From Candidatus Omnitrophota bacterium (GTDB lineage Bacteria; Omnitrophota; Gorgyraeia; Gygaellales; Profunditerraquicolaceae), in NCBI GenBank assembly GCA_028717985.1, contig JAQUMS010000123.1:1-5134 (forward strand): a stretch of DNA of 5,134 bases, read 5' to 3'. Of the stretch, positions 1 to 4,961 are shown one piece after another (within the stretch, counting starts at the first letter, position 1; every line of letters begins with the position of its first letter). Below the pieces are notes generated by a model. The model ran no database searches. It had not been told where the DNA came from and saw only the letters and a list, made by a program, of their open reading frames with translations. The translations under genes were made by a program, and so were the position numbers.

Positions 1-561
1 AATGTCTTTGGAGAATGCTACCATGGATATAAAATCGGTGATGAGCTTATTCTGGAAGATTTTACCCATCCTCCTCAGTTCTTTTGCCTCGGGTTGGCGC
101 ATGCTCTTTTTCCGGTTATTTACGCGTTAAGTTTTGGCGCGCAATTCCCTTTCCGCGATAATCAGCGTTCTTTACTGGTCACCTGTCCGGATGGAGGTAA
201 GCTTGAATTTAAAGCGGAAATCTTAAATAAAGCGGGAGAGATTGAATGTATACCTAAGGATCCGAATCATAAAGGTCCAAATCCCAAGAAAATGCTTGTA
301 GAAGTCGTTAAAGCAAAAGGGAAATGCGCATTCGGCTATAAACTTGGTGATACATGGGAAACGCAGGGGCTTAAATGTATTCCCGGATTTTGCGGGGCGG
401 CGTTCCATACCGCGTTTCCGGCATTGTTCGCGCTTAATTTCGGAGCGAAATTTTTCTTTATGCAGGACCCTGATTCAGTGGATACGGTTACATGTCCTGA
501 CGGCGGAAATATAGTTTTCAAAATAACCAGGATTGAAGAGAAAAAAGCGGATAATACATAA
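1..561 (+). CDS. Tandem TIGR04076-like small Cys-rich protein (5' partial)
   Basis: The reading frame is open from the first base, so the start lies outside the window; 186 residues are visible. An internal TTG at 94 could be read as a start but would cut through the first domain. The protein is two copies of one domain. Copy 1 (residues 1-74) and copy 2 (about 99-178) share the pattern G-x-C-x-x-G-Y-K-x-G-D, a central Cys, His-x-x-F-P, A-L-x-F-G-A and T-C-P-D-G-G. Matching residues are Cys6/Cys109, Cys29/Cys131, His34/His136 and Cys62/Cys165, a set that could bind metal or undergo redox chemistry (inference). I recognise the pattern as the uncharacterised TIGR04076 family, usually a single domain of about 90-100 residues; no reaction is known to me. 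Copy 2 carries two extra cysteines near the centre (C126, C131). The two domains are joined by a charged Pro/Lys-rich linker (residues 84-97). No signal peptide can be judged because the N-terminus is missing. It ends 16 nt before the KS-alpha gene, which suggests one operon. Confidence 0.8.
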   Translation, partial: NVFGECYHGYKIGDELILEDFTHPPQFFCLGLAHALFPVIYALSFGAQFPFRDNQRSLLVTCPDGGKLEFKAEILNKAGEIECIPKDPNHKGPNPKKMLVEVVKAKGKCAFGYKLGDTWETQGLKCIPGFCGAAFHTAFPALFALNFGAKFFFMQDPDSVDTVTCPDGGNIVFKITRIEEKKADNT

Positions 562-565
562 TTTT

Positions 566-570
566 AGGAA
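566..570 (+). promoter_or_regulatory. Ribosome binding site deciding the KS-alpha start
   Basis: AGGAA lies 7 nt before the ATG at 578. It supports that ATG over the upstream in-frame TTG at 533, which would overlap the preceding gene and add 15 basic residues not found at the start of beta-ketoacyl synthases. Confidence 0.65.
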
Positions 571-577
571 TACATAT

Positions 578-1840
578 ATGCAAAAAAGAAGAGTGGTAAT
601 TACGGGTATTGGAGTTATTTCTCCGAATGGCATCGGTAAGGAGAATGCGTTTAACGCTTTTATTTCAGGCAAGTCCGGTGTTGCACTGGTCACTGAATTT
701 GATGTCTCCCTGTTTAATACTAAAATTGCCGCGCAAGTCAGGGATTTTGATCCGTTTAAATTAGGGCTTACACATTCCGAAGTAATGCGTATGGACCGGT
801 ATGTTCAATTTGGTGTTATTGCCGGGGATATGGCGATTAAAGACAGCGGATTGATATTTTCTCAAGAAGATCCGGCCAAGGTCGGCGTGTGTCTTGCCAA
901 TGCTATATGCGGCACTAAATATATGGAGGAAGAATTTGCTTTGGTAACCGATAATGGGCGCATGCCTATTGATCCTTCCCGTGTTCGTCCTGATCTTTAT
1001 GATGCCGCGATGTTTAATACTCCTTCAATCGAAATTTCAACCCGGTATCGCCTTAAAGGAATTTGTTCTACCTTGTCAACCGGATGTACCGCCGGTACTG
1101 ATTCTCTTGGATTCGCCATGGAGTCTATACAGGATGGCGACCATGATATAATGATTGCCGGTGCAGCCGAAGCCCCTCTTACCCCGATTACCTTCGGGGC
1201 GTTTGATGTCGTGAATGTTTTATCGGTGCGTAATGATAATCCCGCTGCGGCAAGCAGGCCGTTTGACAATAAAAGAGACGGGTTTGTTTTATCAGAAGGC
1301 GCGGGAATTTTGATCCTGGAAGAATTGAATCACGCTTTAAAACGTGGCGCGCGCATTTATTGCGAGGTTATTGGTTTCGGCACGAGTTGTAACGCGTTTC
1401 ATATGACAGATTTGCCTTCAGACGGAGATGCTATGAAAACATGCATCGAACTGGCACTAAAAGATGCCGGAGTAAGGCCGGAGCAGGTTGATTATATCAG
1501 CGCTCATGGTTCGTCGACAAGAATGAATGATATCTTCGAAACAAGTGCGTATAAAGCGATATTTAAAGATTACGCGTATAAGCTTCCTATTAGTTCTTTG
1601 AAATCAATGATAGGCCATCCTCTTGCCGCTTCAAACGCGGTTGAAATGACCATATGTTCAATGATCTATGAGAAAAATATAATTCCTCCGACAATAAACC
1701 AGGAGGAGAAAGACCCTTTATGCGACCTTGATTATGTTCCGAATAAGGCGCGCGATAAAAAAGTAAATATGATTTTAAAGACAAGCAGCGGTTTCTCGGG
1801 CATACATTCTTCATTGGTCACACAACGTTATACCGGTTAG
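578..1840 (+). CDS. Beta-ketoacyl-ACP synthase, catalytically complete (KS-alpha, FabF-like)
   Basis: A 420-residue thiolase-fold condensing enzyme of the FabF/KAS II type, which joins malonyl-ACP to an acyl chain by decarboxylative Claisen condensation; likely cytosolic. The start at 578 is chosen because VVITGIGVISPNGIG directly follows the Met, as in FabF, and an AGGAA lies 7 nt upstream. The catalytic triad is complete: Cys170 in STGCTAG, His310 in ISAHGSST, and His347 in KSMIGHPLAAS with Lys342 before it. Other family motifs are SRPFDNKRDGFVLSEGAG (227-243) and a FabF-like NAFHMT (272-277). The C-terminal loop reads GFSGIH (405-410) instead of the GFGGTN typical of fatty-acid FabF, so the substrate pocket may differ; Phe406 keeps the gatekeeper position. 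Length is normal (FabF is about 410 residues). The next gene is a paralogue with a dead active site, so the best reading is the KS-alpha subunit of a type II polyketide-like synthase. A housekeeping FabF is the alternative but fits the neighbourhood less well. Confidence 0.9.
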   Translation: MQKRRVVITGIGVISPNGIGKENAFNAFISGKSGVALVTEFDVSLFNTKIAAQVRDFDPFKLGLTHSEVMRMDRYVQFGVIAGDMAIKDSGLIFSQEDPAKVGVCLANAICGTKYMEEEFALVTDNGRMPIDPSRVRPDLYDAAMFNTPSIEISTRYRLKGICSTLSTGCTAGTDSLGFAMESIQDGDHDIMIAGAAEAPLTPITFGAFDVVNVLSVRNDNPAAASRPFDNKRDGFVLSEGAGILILEELNHALKRGARIYCEVIGFGTSCNAFHMTDLPSDGDAMKTCIELALKDAGVRPEQVDYISAHGSSTRMNDIFETSAYKAIFKDYAYKLPISSLKSMIGHPLAASNAVEMTICSMIYEKNIIPPTINQEEKDPLCDLDYVPNKARDKKVNMILKTSSGFSGIHSSLVTQRYTG

Positions 1841-1845
1841 GAGAG
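1839..1845 (+). promoter_or_regulatory. KS-beta ribosome binding site overlapping the KS-alpha stop codon
   Basis: AGGAGAG begins inside the TAG stop codon (1838-1840) of the KS-alpha gene and lies 6 nt before the ATG at 1852. This arrangement favours translational coupling and equal amounts of the two subunits, as expected for a heterodimer. Confidence 0.7.
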
Positions 1846-1851
1846 TTTTAA

Positions 1852-3081
1852 ATGAACAAAATCGCAATTACGGGGATGGGAATTGTCAGCCCGTCGGGCA
1901 TCGGTAAACGGCAATTCTGGGCGAACATAAAAAGCGGCCGGTCGTTTATTAAAAAAATTACCCGGTTCGACGCGTCCCGCTATCCTTCTCATATTGCCGG
2001 GCAGATAGATGATTTGGAAAAATACAGCCATGTCTCAGAGCGCCTTCTAAAAAAAATAGACGTGTTTTCTCATATGGCGCTGGTGGCGGCAGAGATGGCA
2101 TTGCAGGATGCCGGGATCGATATTAAAACTATGGATCCTAATTTGATTGGAATTTTCCTGGGAAACGCGATCGGCGGATGGTTATACGCGGAGACAGAGT
2201 TGCGCGACCTGTATATAGAAGGCCGTGAGGGAGTTTCTCCCTATATGGCTTCAGCCTGGTTTCCCGCAGCGCCCCAGGGTCAGGTTTCCATTTATTACGG
2301 TATTAAAGGATTCAGTAAAACGGTTGTTGCGGACAGGGCGAGTTCTCTTATGGCGATAGGGTACGCCCGTTCAACGCTCGGGAAAAAGAAATTGAATATG
2401 ATTCTTGCCGGAGGAATGGAAGCGCCGGTAAGCCCATACGCCTTATTATGCTGCAATACCTATGGAGCTCTTTCTCCCGATAACGAACATCCGGAAGCTG
2501 CGTATCGGCCTTTTGATAGGGACCGTTCGGGATTTGTCATTGGAGAAGGCGCTGCCATTGTTGTGATGGAAGATAAAAATGCCCTGGAAGCGCGGAAAGT
2601 CAGGCCAATTGTTTTTATTTCGGGATACGGAACTACATGCGATGGGTATAACAGGATTGAGCCGGATGTTGATGGAATCCAACTTGCCAGGGCGATTTCT
2701 ATGGCTCTGGATGACGCGGGGATTGCTCCCAAAGACATCGATTATATCAGTCTTGACGGACTGGCGGTTTCTGCCTGGGACAATACCGAAGTTGCTGCCA
2801 TAAACCGTGTGTTCGGCGCGTTGGCTTCTAAGATCCCTGCCAGCTGTCCGAAATCCATGTTCGGGAATTTACTGGGCGCGTCCGGCGCGGTGGATTTAAT
2901 AACGACAATCCTTGCTATGGAAAATAGTTTTGTCCCTCCAACTGTTAATCTGGTGAATCCTGATCCTGCGAGCCTGGCATTTGTTATTGGTAAAGGCCGG
3001 CAGGCGACTATAAACAAGGCTTTGATCATATCCCGCGGAAGGGGTGGGATTAATTCCGCATTAGTGGTGGAGAAAGCATAG
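1852..3081 (+). CDS. Inactive beta-ketoacyl synthase paralogue (KS-beta / chain length factor-like)
   Basis: A 409-residue protein with the complete condensing-enzyme fold but no catalytic triad. Aligned to the upstream KS-alpha, the active-site Cys is Arg162 (in VVADRASS; AGG codon at 2335), the first His is Asp302 (in ISLDGLAV) and the second His is Asn339 (in KSMFGNLLGAS), while the structural Lys334 is kept. The gatekeeper Phe of the C-terminal loop is replaced by Arg397 (SRGRGGIN). The rest of the fold is preserved: AITGMGIVSPSGIG at the N-terminus, YRPFDRDRSGFVIGEGAA (218-235) and LAGGMEAP (185-192). There is no frameshift or stop, so the gene is under constraint and is not a pseudogene. 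In type II polyketide and aryl polyene systems such a dead partner (chain length factor) dimerises with the active KS and sets chain length. The usual replacement for Cys in those factors is Gln; Arg is unusual. It probably arose by duplication of the neighbouring KS gene or an ancestor. Confidence 0.87.
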   Translation: MNKIAITGMGIVSPSGIGKRQFWANIKSGRSFIKKITRFDASRYPSHIAGQIDDLEKYSHVSERLLKKIDVFSHMALVAAEMALQDAGIDIKTMDPNLIGIFLGNAIGGWLYAETELRDLYIEGREGVSPYMASAWFPAAPQGQVSIYYGIKGFSKTVVADRASSLMAIGYARSTLGKKKLNMILAGGMEAPVSPYALLCCNTYGALSPDNEHPEAAYRPFDRDRSGFVIGEGAAIVVMEDKNALEARKVRPIVFISGYGTTCDGYNRIEPDVDGIQLARAISMALDDAGIAPKDIDYISLDGLAVSAWDNTEVAAINRVFGALASKIPASCPKSMFGNLLGASGAVDLITTILAMENSFVPPTVNLVNPDPASLAFVIGKGRQATINKALIISRGRGGINSALVVEKA

Positions 3082-3096
3082 AAATAAGGTTAATTC

Positions 3097-3113
3097 TCCG
3101 CCAGAAAGGCGGA
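3097..3113. repeat. Short perfect hairpin after the KS-beta gene
   Basis: TCCGCC and GGCGGA pair perfectly (6 bp) around the loop AGAAA, 16 nt after the KS-beta stop codon. No T tract follows, so it is more likely an extragenic palindrome or a 3'-end stabilising stem than a terminator. Its right arm overlaps the first copy of the direct repeat. Confidence 0.55.
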
Positions 3114-3191
3114 CACCGGCCTGGTTCCTTTTAAGGCCGGGTGTAAAAGCCAGAAAGGCAGACACACCTTGCCTCAAAGGAAGGCACGTGT
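3100..3191. repeat. Two diverged tandem units: direct repeat plus hairpin
   Basis: GCCAGAAAGGCGGACAC (3100-3116) recurs with one mismatch at 3149-3165, a spacing of 49 nt. Each copy runs into a hairpin. Unit 1 pairs 3113-3122 with 3134-3144 (10 bp with one bulged G). Unit 2 pairs 3164-3174 with 3182-3191 (9 bp around a small internal loop). Both stems have outer ACAC/GTGT and inner GCCT/AGGC pairs. The pair 3118-3138 (G-C) in unit 1 corresponds to 3170-3186 (T-A) in unit 2, a compensatory change. The loops differ completely. This looks like a small extragenic repeat family; its function is unknown. Confidence 0.6.
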
Positions 3192-3205
3192 ACATCTTTA
3201 TGTAA

Positions 3206-3229
3206 CCGGCATCTATCCATTGATGCCGG
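3206..3229. repeat. Perfect 8-bp hairpin
   Basis: CCGGCATC (3206-3213) and GATGCCGG (3222-3229) pair perfectly around an 8-nt loop. The closing sequence ACCGGC...GCCGGGTG resembles the stem of repeat unit 1 at 3115-3143, so it may be a third, more diverged member. It is not followed by a T tract. Confidence 0.55.
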
Positions 3230-3253
3230 GTGCTATGGATCATAATATATACT
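3220..3253 (+). promoter_or_regulatory. Weak promoter-like sequence upstream of the radical SAM gene
   Basis: TTGATG at 3220 could serve as a -35 box. The AT-rich run that follows contains CATAAT (3241, spacer 15 nt), TAATAT (3243, spacer 17 nt) and TATACT (3248). None gives both good boxes and ideal spacing. If real, transcription would begin near 3255-3260 and give the radical SAM mRNA a structured leader of about 120 nt. Confidence 0.25.
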
Positions 3254-3309
3254 CTAACAGTTAATCACTGCGTAGATTTCTGACGAAATCTACTTGTAAC
3301 TGTCGGAGT
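3251..3309 (+). ncRNA. Nested stem structure, possible part of a 5' leader
   Basis: The outer arms are 3251-3263 and 3297-3309: ACAGTTA pairs with TAACTGT, and beyond a T-G wobble and one mismatch ACTC pairs with GAGT. Inside it GTAGATTTC (3272-3280) pairs perfectly with GAAATCTAC (3285-3293) around the tetraloop TGAC. The unpaired CACTG at 3266-3270 is complementary to CAGTG at 3319-3323 outside the stem, so a pseudoknot is possible. I do not recognise it as a known riboswitch class; it could also be a DNA-level palindrome. Confidence 0.45.
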
Positions 3310-3316
3310 TAATTCA

Positions 3317-3363
3317 CACAGTGACTTATGTTCGCTCACGTTGTTTGCTCCATAAGTCATGTG
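3317..3363 (+). promoter_or_regulatory. Bulged stem-loop next to the radical SAM ribosome binding site
   Basis: CACA-G-TGACTTATG (3317-3330) pairs with CATAAGTCATGTG (3351-3363): 13 base pairs with a single bulged G and a 20-nt loop. The stem ends 7 nt before the AGGAGG at 3371, a position where folding or ligand binding could affect translation. No T tract follows, so it is not a terminator. Regulatory function is inferred from position only. Confidence 0.45.
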
Positions 3364-3370
3364 CTCATTA

Positions 3371-3376
3371 AGGAGG
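3371..3376 (+). promoter_or_regulatory. Strong Shine-Dalgarno of the radical SAM gene
   Basis: AGGAGG, a perfect anti-SD match, lies 4 nt before the ATG at 3381 (the shifted GGAG at 3375 lies even closer). It is the strongest ribosome binding site in the window and fixes the start. Confidence 0.75.
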
Positions 3377-3380
3377 AGAG

Positions 3381-4841
3381 ATGAAAATTCTTTTTGTAAT
3401 GCCAAAAGTCGGATCCTGGGCGACTCACGGGAAACATGTTGCTCCAAACCAATTATATGCTCATTGGGCCGCATATGTGAGAGAACGGGGATATGACAAC
3501 CTTGAAGTGCTGGATTGTAAGGCGCTGGAAATTCCCATGGATAAAATGGTTGAGTTGGTCAAACAGAAAAATCCCGATGTCGTCGTGCTTGGTGAACAGC
3601 TTCATTCTTACGGCGGATACGGCGTGATTCACTATTTTAACGAAGCGGCGAAAAAGATCAGACACGCACTGCCAAAGACAAAAATTGTTTTTGGAGGTTT
3701 GTGGTATTCGGCTATGCCTGTTCCGACCTTGGAAGACAATCCCGCTGTTGATGTTGTGGTAATGGGGGAAGAGGAATCCTTTTATGATTTAATCGAAGCG
3801 TTTGATAAAAAAAAGAATTTGAAAGATGTCGCGGGGATAACAACCCGTTTTGACGGAAAAATCGTGATGGGGCCGCATAAACCGCTGCTTGAAAACCTTG
3901 ATTTACTGCCTTTGCCTGCGTACGATTTATTCCCTATGGATAAATATGTGGGACATACACACTGGAAGCCATTTGTGGATATGGTTACCTCCCGTGGGTG
4001 TCCTTCAGCTTGTACATTTTGTTACGAATGGGACCAGTATGATCCCCGATCTCCGTCTGATTTTCTGAAATGGCGTGCGAAATCTCCGGAACGGGTTATA
4101 GAGGAATTAGAACTTTTGCATAAAAAATATGGCGTTAAAGTCGTTGTCATCCAAGACGATAATTTTAACGTCGATCCCAAGCGAGTCAAACGGTTTTGCG
4201 AATTGAAAGAAGAGAAAAATATCCCGATTAAATGGGTTTCTCTCGGCAGGGCGGTTGACTGGGTTAATTGTGAAGAAATACTTCCTCTTATGAAGAGGAC
4301 GGGATTATTCACCGGCGTTTTCGGCATTGAAGTTACTACTCCCGAAGAGCTCAAGAAAATCGCCAAAGGTATTACCATCGATCAGATTAAAAAAACGATC
4401 GAAATCCTGCGCAAGCATGATATAGCGGTTGTTGCGGATATCATGATGGGTTTTGATTATGATGACGAAAAAATCATCAAACAGAGGTATGAATTTACCG
4501 ATGAGGTTGATCCCGATATCTTGTGGATCGGATACGTGACTCCTGCTCCGAATTCTCCGATGTGGAAGATATCGTTGAAGAAAAACTGGATTGATCCTCG
4601 TACGATTGACTTCAGCAAATGGGATTTTCTTCACCCGGTCATTCCTACTGATCATTTGAGCATTGAAGATCTGGGAAGGCTTGGTTCATGGTGTATGCGT
4701 GAATTTTTCTCTAAACCCGGAAGAATTAACAGAATTATGGAAAGCAATTTTGATATTTTGGCAAAATTGTGTTTCCAAGATGTTATGGCCGGCGTAGGGA
4801 AATGGGAAGCTGGTGCTACTAAAGGCGAAGTTCATATATAA
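3381..4841 (+). CDS. B12-binding-domain radical SAM enzyme (BchE-like class)
   Basis: A 486-residue protein with the layout of class B, cobalamin-type radical SAM enzymes. Residues 1 to about 140 form a Rossmann-like B12-binding domain: MKILFVMPK start, PDVVVLGE (65-72), IVFGG (102-106), VDVVVMGEEE (123-132). A linker with LPLPAYDLFP (176-185) leads into the radical SAM barrel (about 196-400). Cys207, Cys211 and Cys214 form the CxxxCxxC motif (GCPSACTFC) that binds the 4Fe-4S cluster cleaving S-adenosylmethionine. Typical barrel motifs follow: IQDDNF (257-262), GIEVTTPEELKKIAKG (315-330), MMGF (355-358) and TPAPNSPMW (387-395). A 90-residue C-terminal part follows. In this superfamily members methylate unactivated carbons, cyclise (BchE) or rearrange substrates; the exact reaction cannot be read from sequence. 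The DxHxxG cobalamin ligand motif is not seen, as is common in this class. Its place between the KS pair and an ACP gene suggests it acts on the polyketide or acyl product. The enzyme would be oxygen-sensitive and cytosolic. Confidence 0.88.
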   Translation: MKILFVMPKVGSWATHGKHVAPNQLYAHWAAYVRERGYDNLEVLDCKALEIPMDKMVELVKQKNPDVVVLGEQLHSYGGYGVIHYFNEAAKKIRHALPKTKIVFGGLWYSAMPVPTLEDNPAVDVVVMGEEESFYDLIEAFDKKKNLKDVAGITTRFDGKIVMGPHKPLLENLDLLPLPAYDLFPMDKYVGHTHWKPFVDMVTSRGCPSACTFCYEWDQYDPRSPSDFLKWRAKSPERVIEELELLHKKYGVKVVVIQDDNFNVDPKRVKRFCELKEEKNIPIKWVSLGRAVDWVNCEEILPLMKRTGLFTGVFGIEVTTPEELKKIAKGITIDQIKKTIEILRKHDIAVVADIMMGFDYDDEKIIKQRYEFTDEVDPDILWIGYVTPAPNSPMWKISLKKNWIDPRTIDFSKWDFLHPVIPTDHLSIEDLGRLGSWCMREFFSKPGRINRIMESNFDILAKLCFQDVMAGVGKWEAGATKGEVHI

Positions 4842-4874
4842 TTAGCTCTTGGCTGATGGGTCATAGAAGGCTGT

Positions 4875-4917
4875 GGAGAAGATCGTGCCGATTATAAGAC
4901 ATGATTATCTCCTTTTT
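4875..4917 (+). terminator. Possible intrinsic terminator after the radical SAM gene
   Basis: GGAGAAGATC (4875-4884) pairs with GATTATCTCC (4903-4912): ten positions with one A-A mismatch and one G-U wobble. The loop is long (18 nt) and TTTTT (4913-4917) follows directly. The large loop makes it a modest candidate. If it works, the acyl carrier protein gene needs its own promoter or read-through. Confidence 0.42.
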
Positions 4918-4926
4918 CGGTATAGT
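4896..4926 (+). promoter_or_regulatory. Weak promoter-like sequence before the ACP gene
   Basis: TATAGT (4921-4926) matches five of six positions of a -10 box. The best -35 candidate is AAGACA (4896-4901) with a 19-nt spacer, longer than ideal, and it lies within the terminator-like hairpin. It leaves a short leader before the GGGGGAG ribosome binding site at 4952-4958. Confidence 0.22.
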
Positions 4927-4961
4927 AAATCCGCTGTAAGGAACAAGTCGAGGGGGAGCGT

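Larger units (their letters stand above)
3082..3380. other. Hairpin-rich non-coding region between KS-beta and the radical SAM gene
   Basis: No convincing gene is seen in these 299 nt; reading frames are short and lack family resemblance. The stretch instead holds at least six inverted repeats. The left half (about 3097-3229) carries two diverged copies of a repeat unit plus a third GC-rich hairpin. The right half (3251-3363) carries a nested stem and a bulged stem immediately upstream of the radical SAM gene. None of the GC-rich hairpins is followed by a T tract, so I see no classical intrinsic terminator for the KS operon. The region may combine an extragenic repeat element with a 5' leader of the next gene. 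Confidence 0.7.

Noticed and set aside
94..96. TTG as the true start of the TIGR04076-like gene
   Set aside because: The frame is open to the window edge, and the residues before it (GxCxxGYKxGD) match the second domain copy, so the gene starts upstream of the window.
533..577. Upstream TTG start for the KS-alpha protein
   Set aside because: It would overlap the preceding gene and add a basic tail absent from the family, while the ATG at 578 has its own ribosome binding site and matches the usual N-terminus.
1852..3081. KS-beta as a decaying pseudogene
   Set aside because: The frame is intact over 409 residues, non-catalytic motifs are well kept, and spacing to KS-alpha suggests coupled translation; the losses are confined to catalytic positions.
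3097..3113. Intrinsic terminator for the KS operon
   Set aside because: The hairpin is short and no T tract follows it or the other GC-rich hairpins in this gap.
3100..3165. CRISPR-like repeat pair
   Set aside because: Only two copies, 17 nt long with a mismatch, each carrying its own hairpin, and no cas genes nearby. A small extragenic repeat explains it better.
3251..3363. Integron attC site or transposon end
   Set aside because: The stems lack the paired GTTRRRY and RYYYAAC core sites in the right places, and there is no integrase, transposase or target-site duplication visible.
3082..3380. Cobalamin riboswitch upstream of a B12-type enzyme
   Set aside because: The biology would fit, but I cannot find the conserved B12-box (GCCACTG-like) or the expected multi-stem layout; the stems seen have a different arrangement.
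4022..4655. Long antisense reading frames (116-118 codons) within the radical SAM gene, and others across the window
   Set aside because: They mirror well-supported sense genes, have compositions without recognisable motifs and lack convincing ribosome binding sites.
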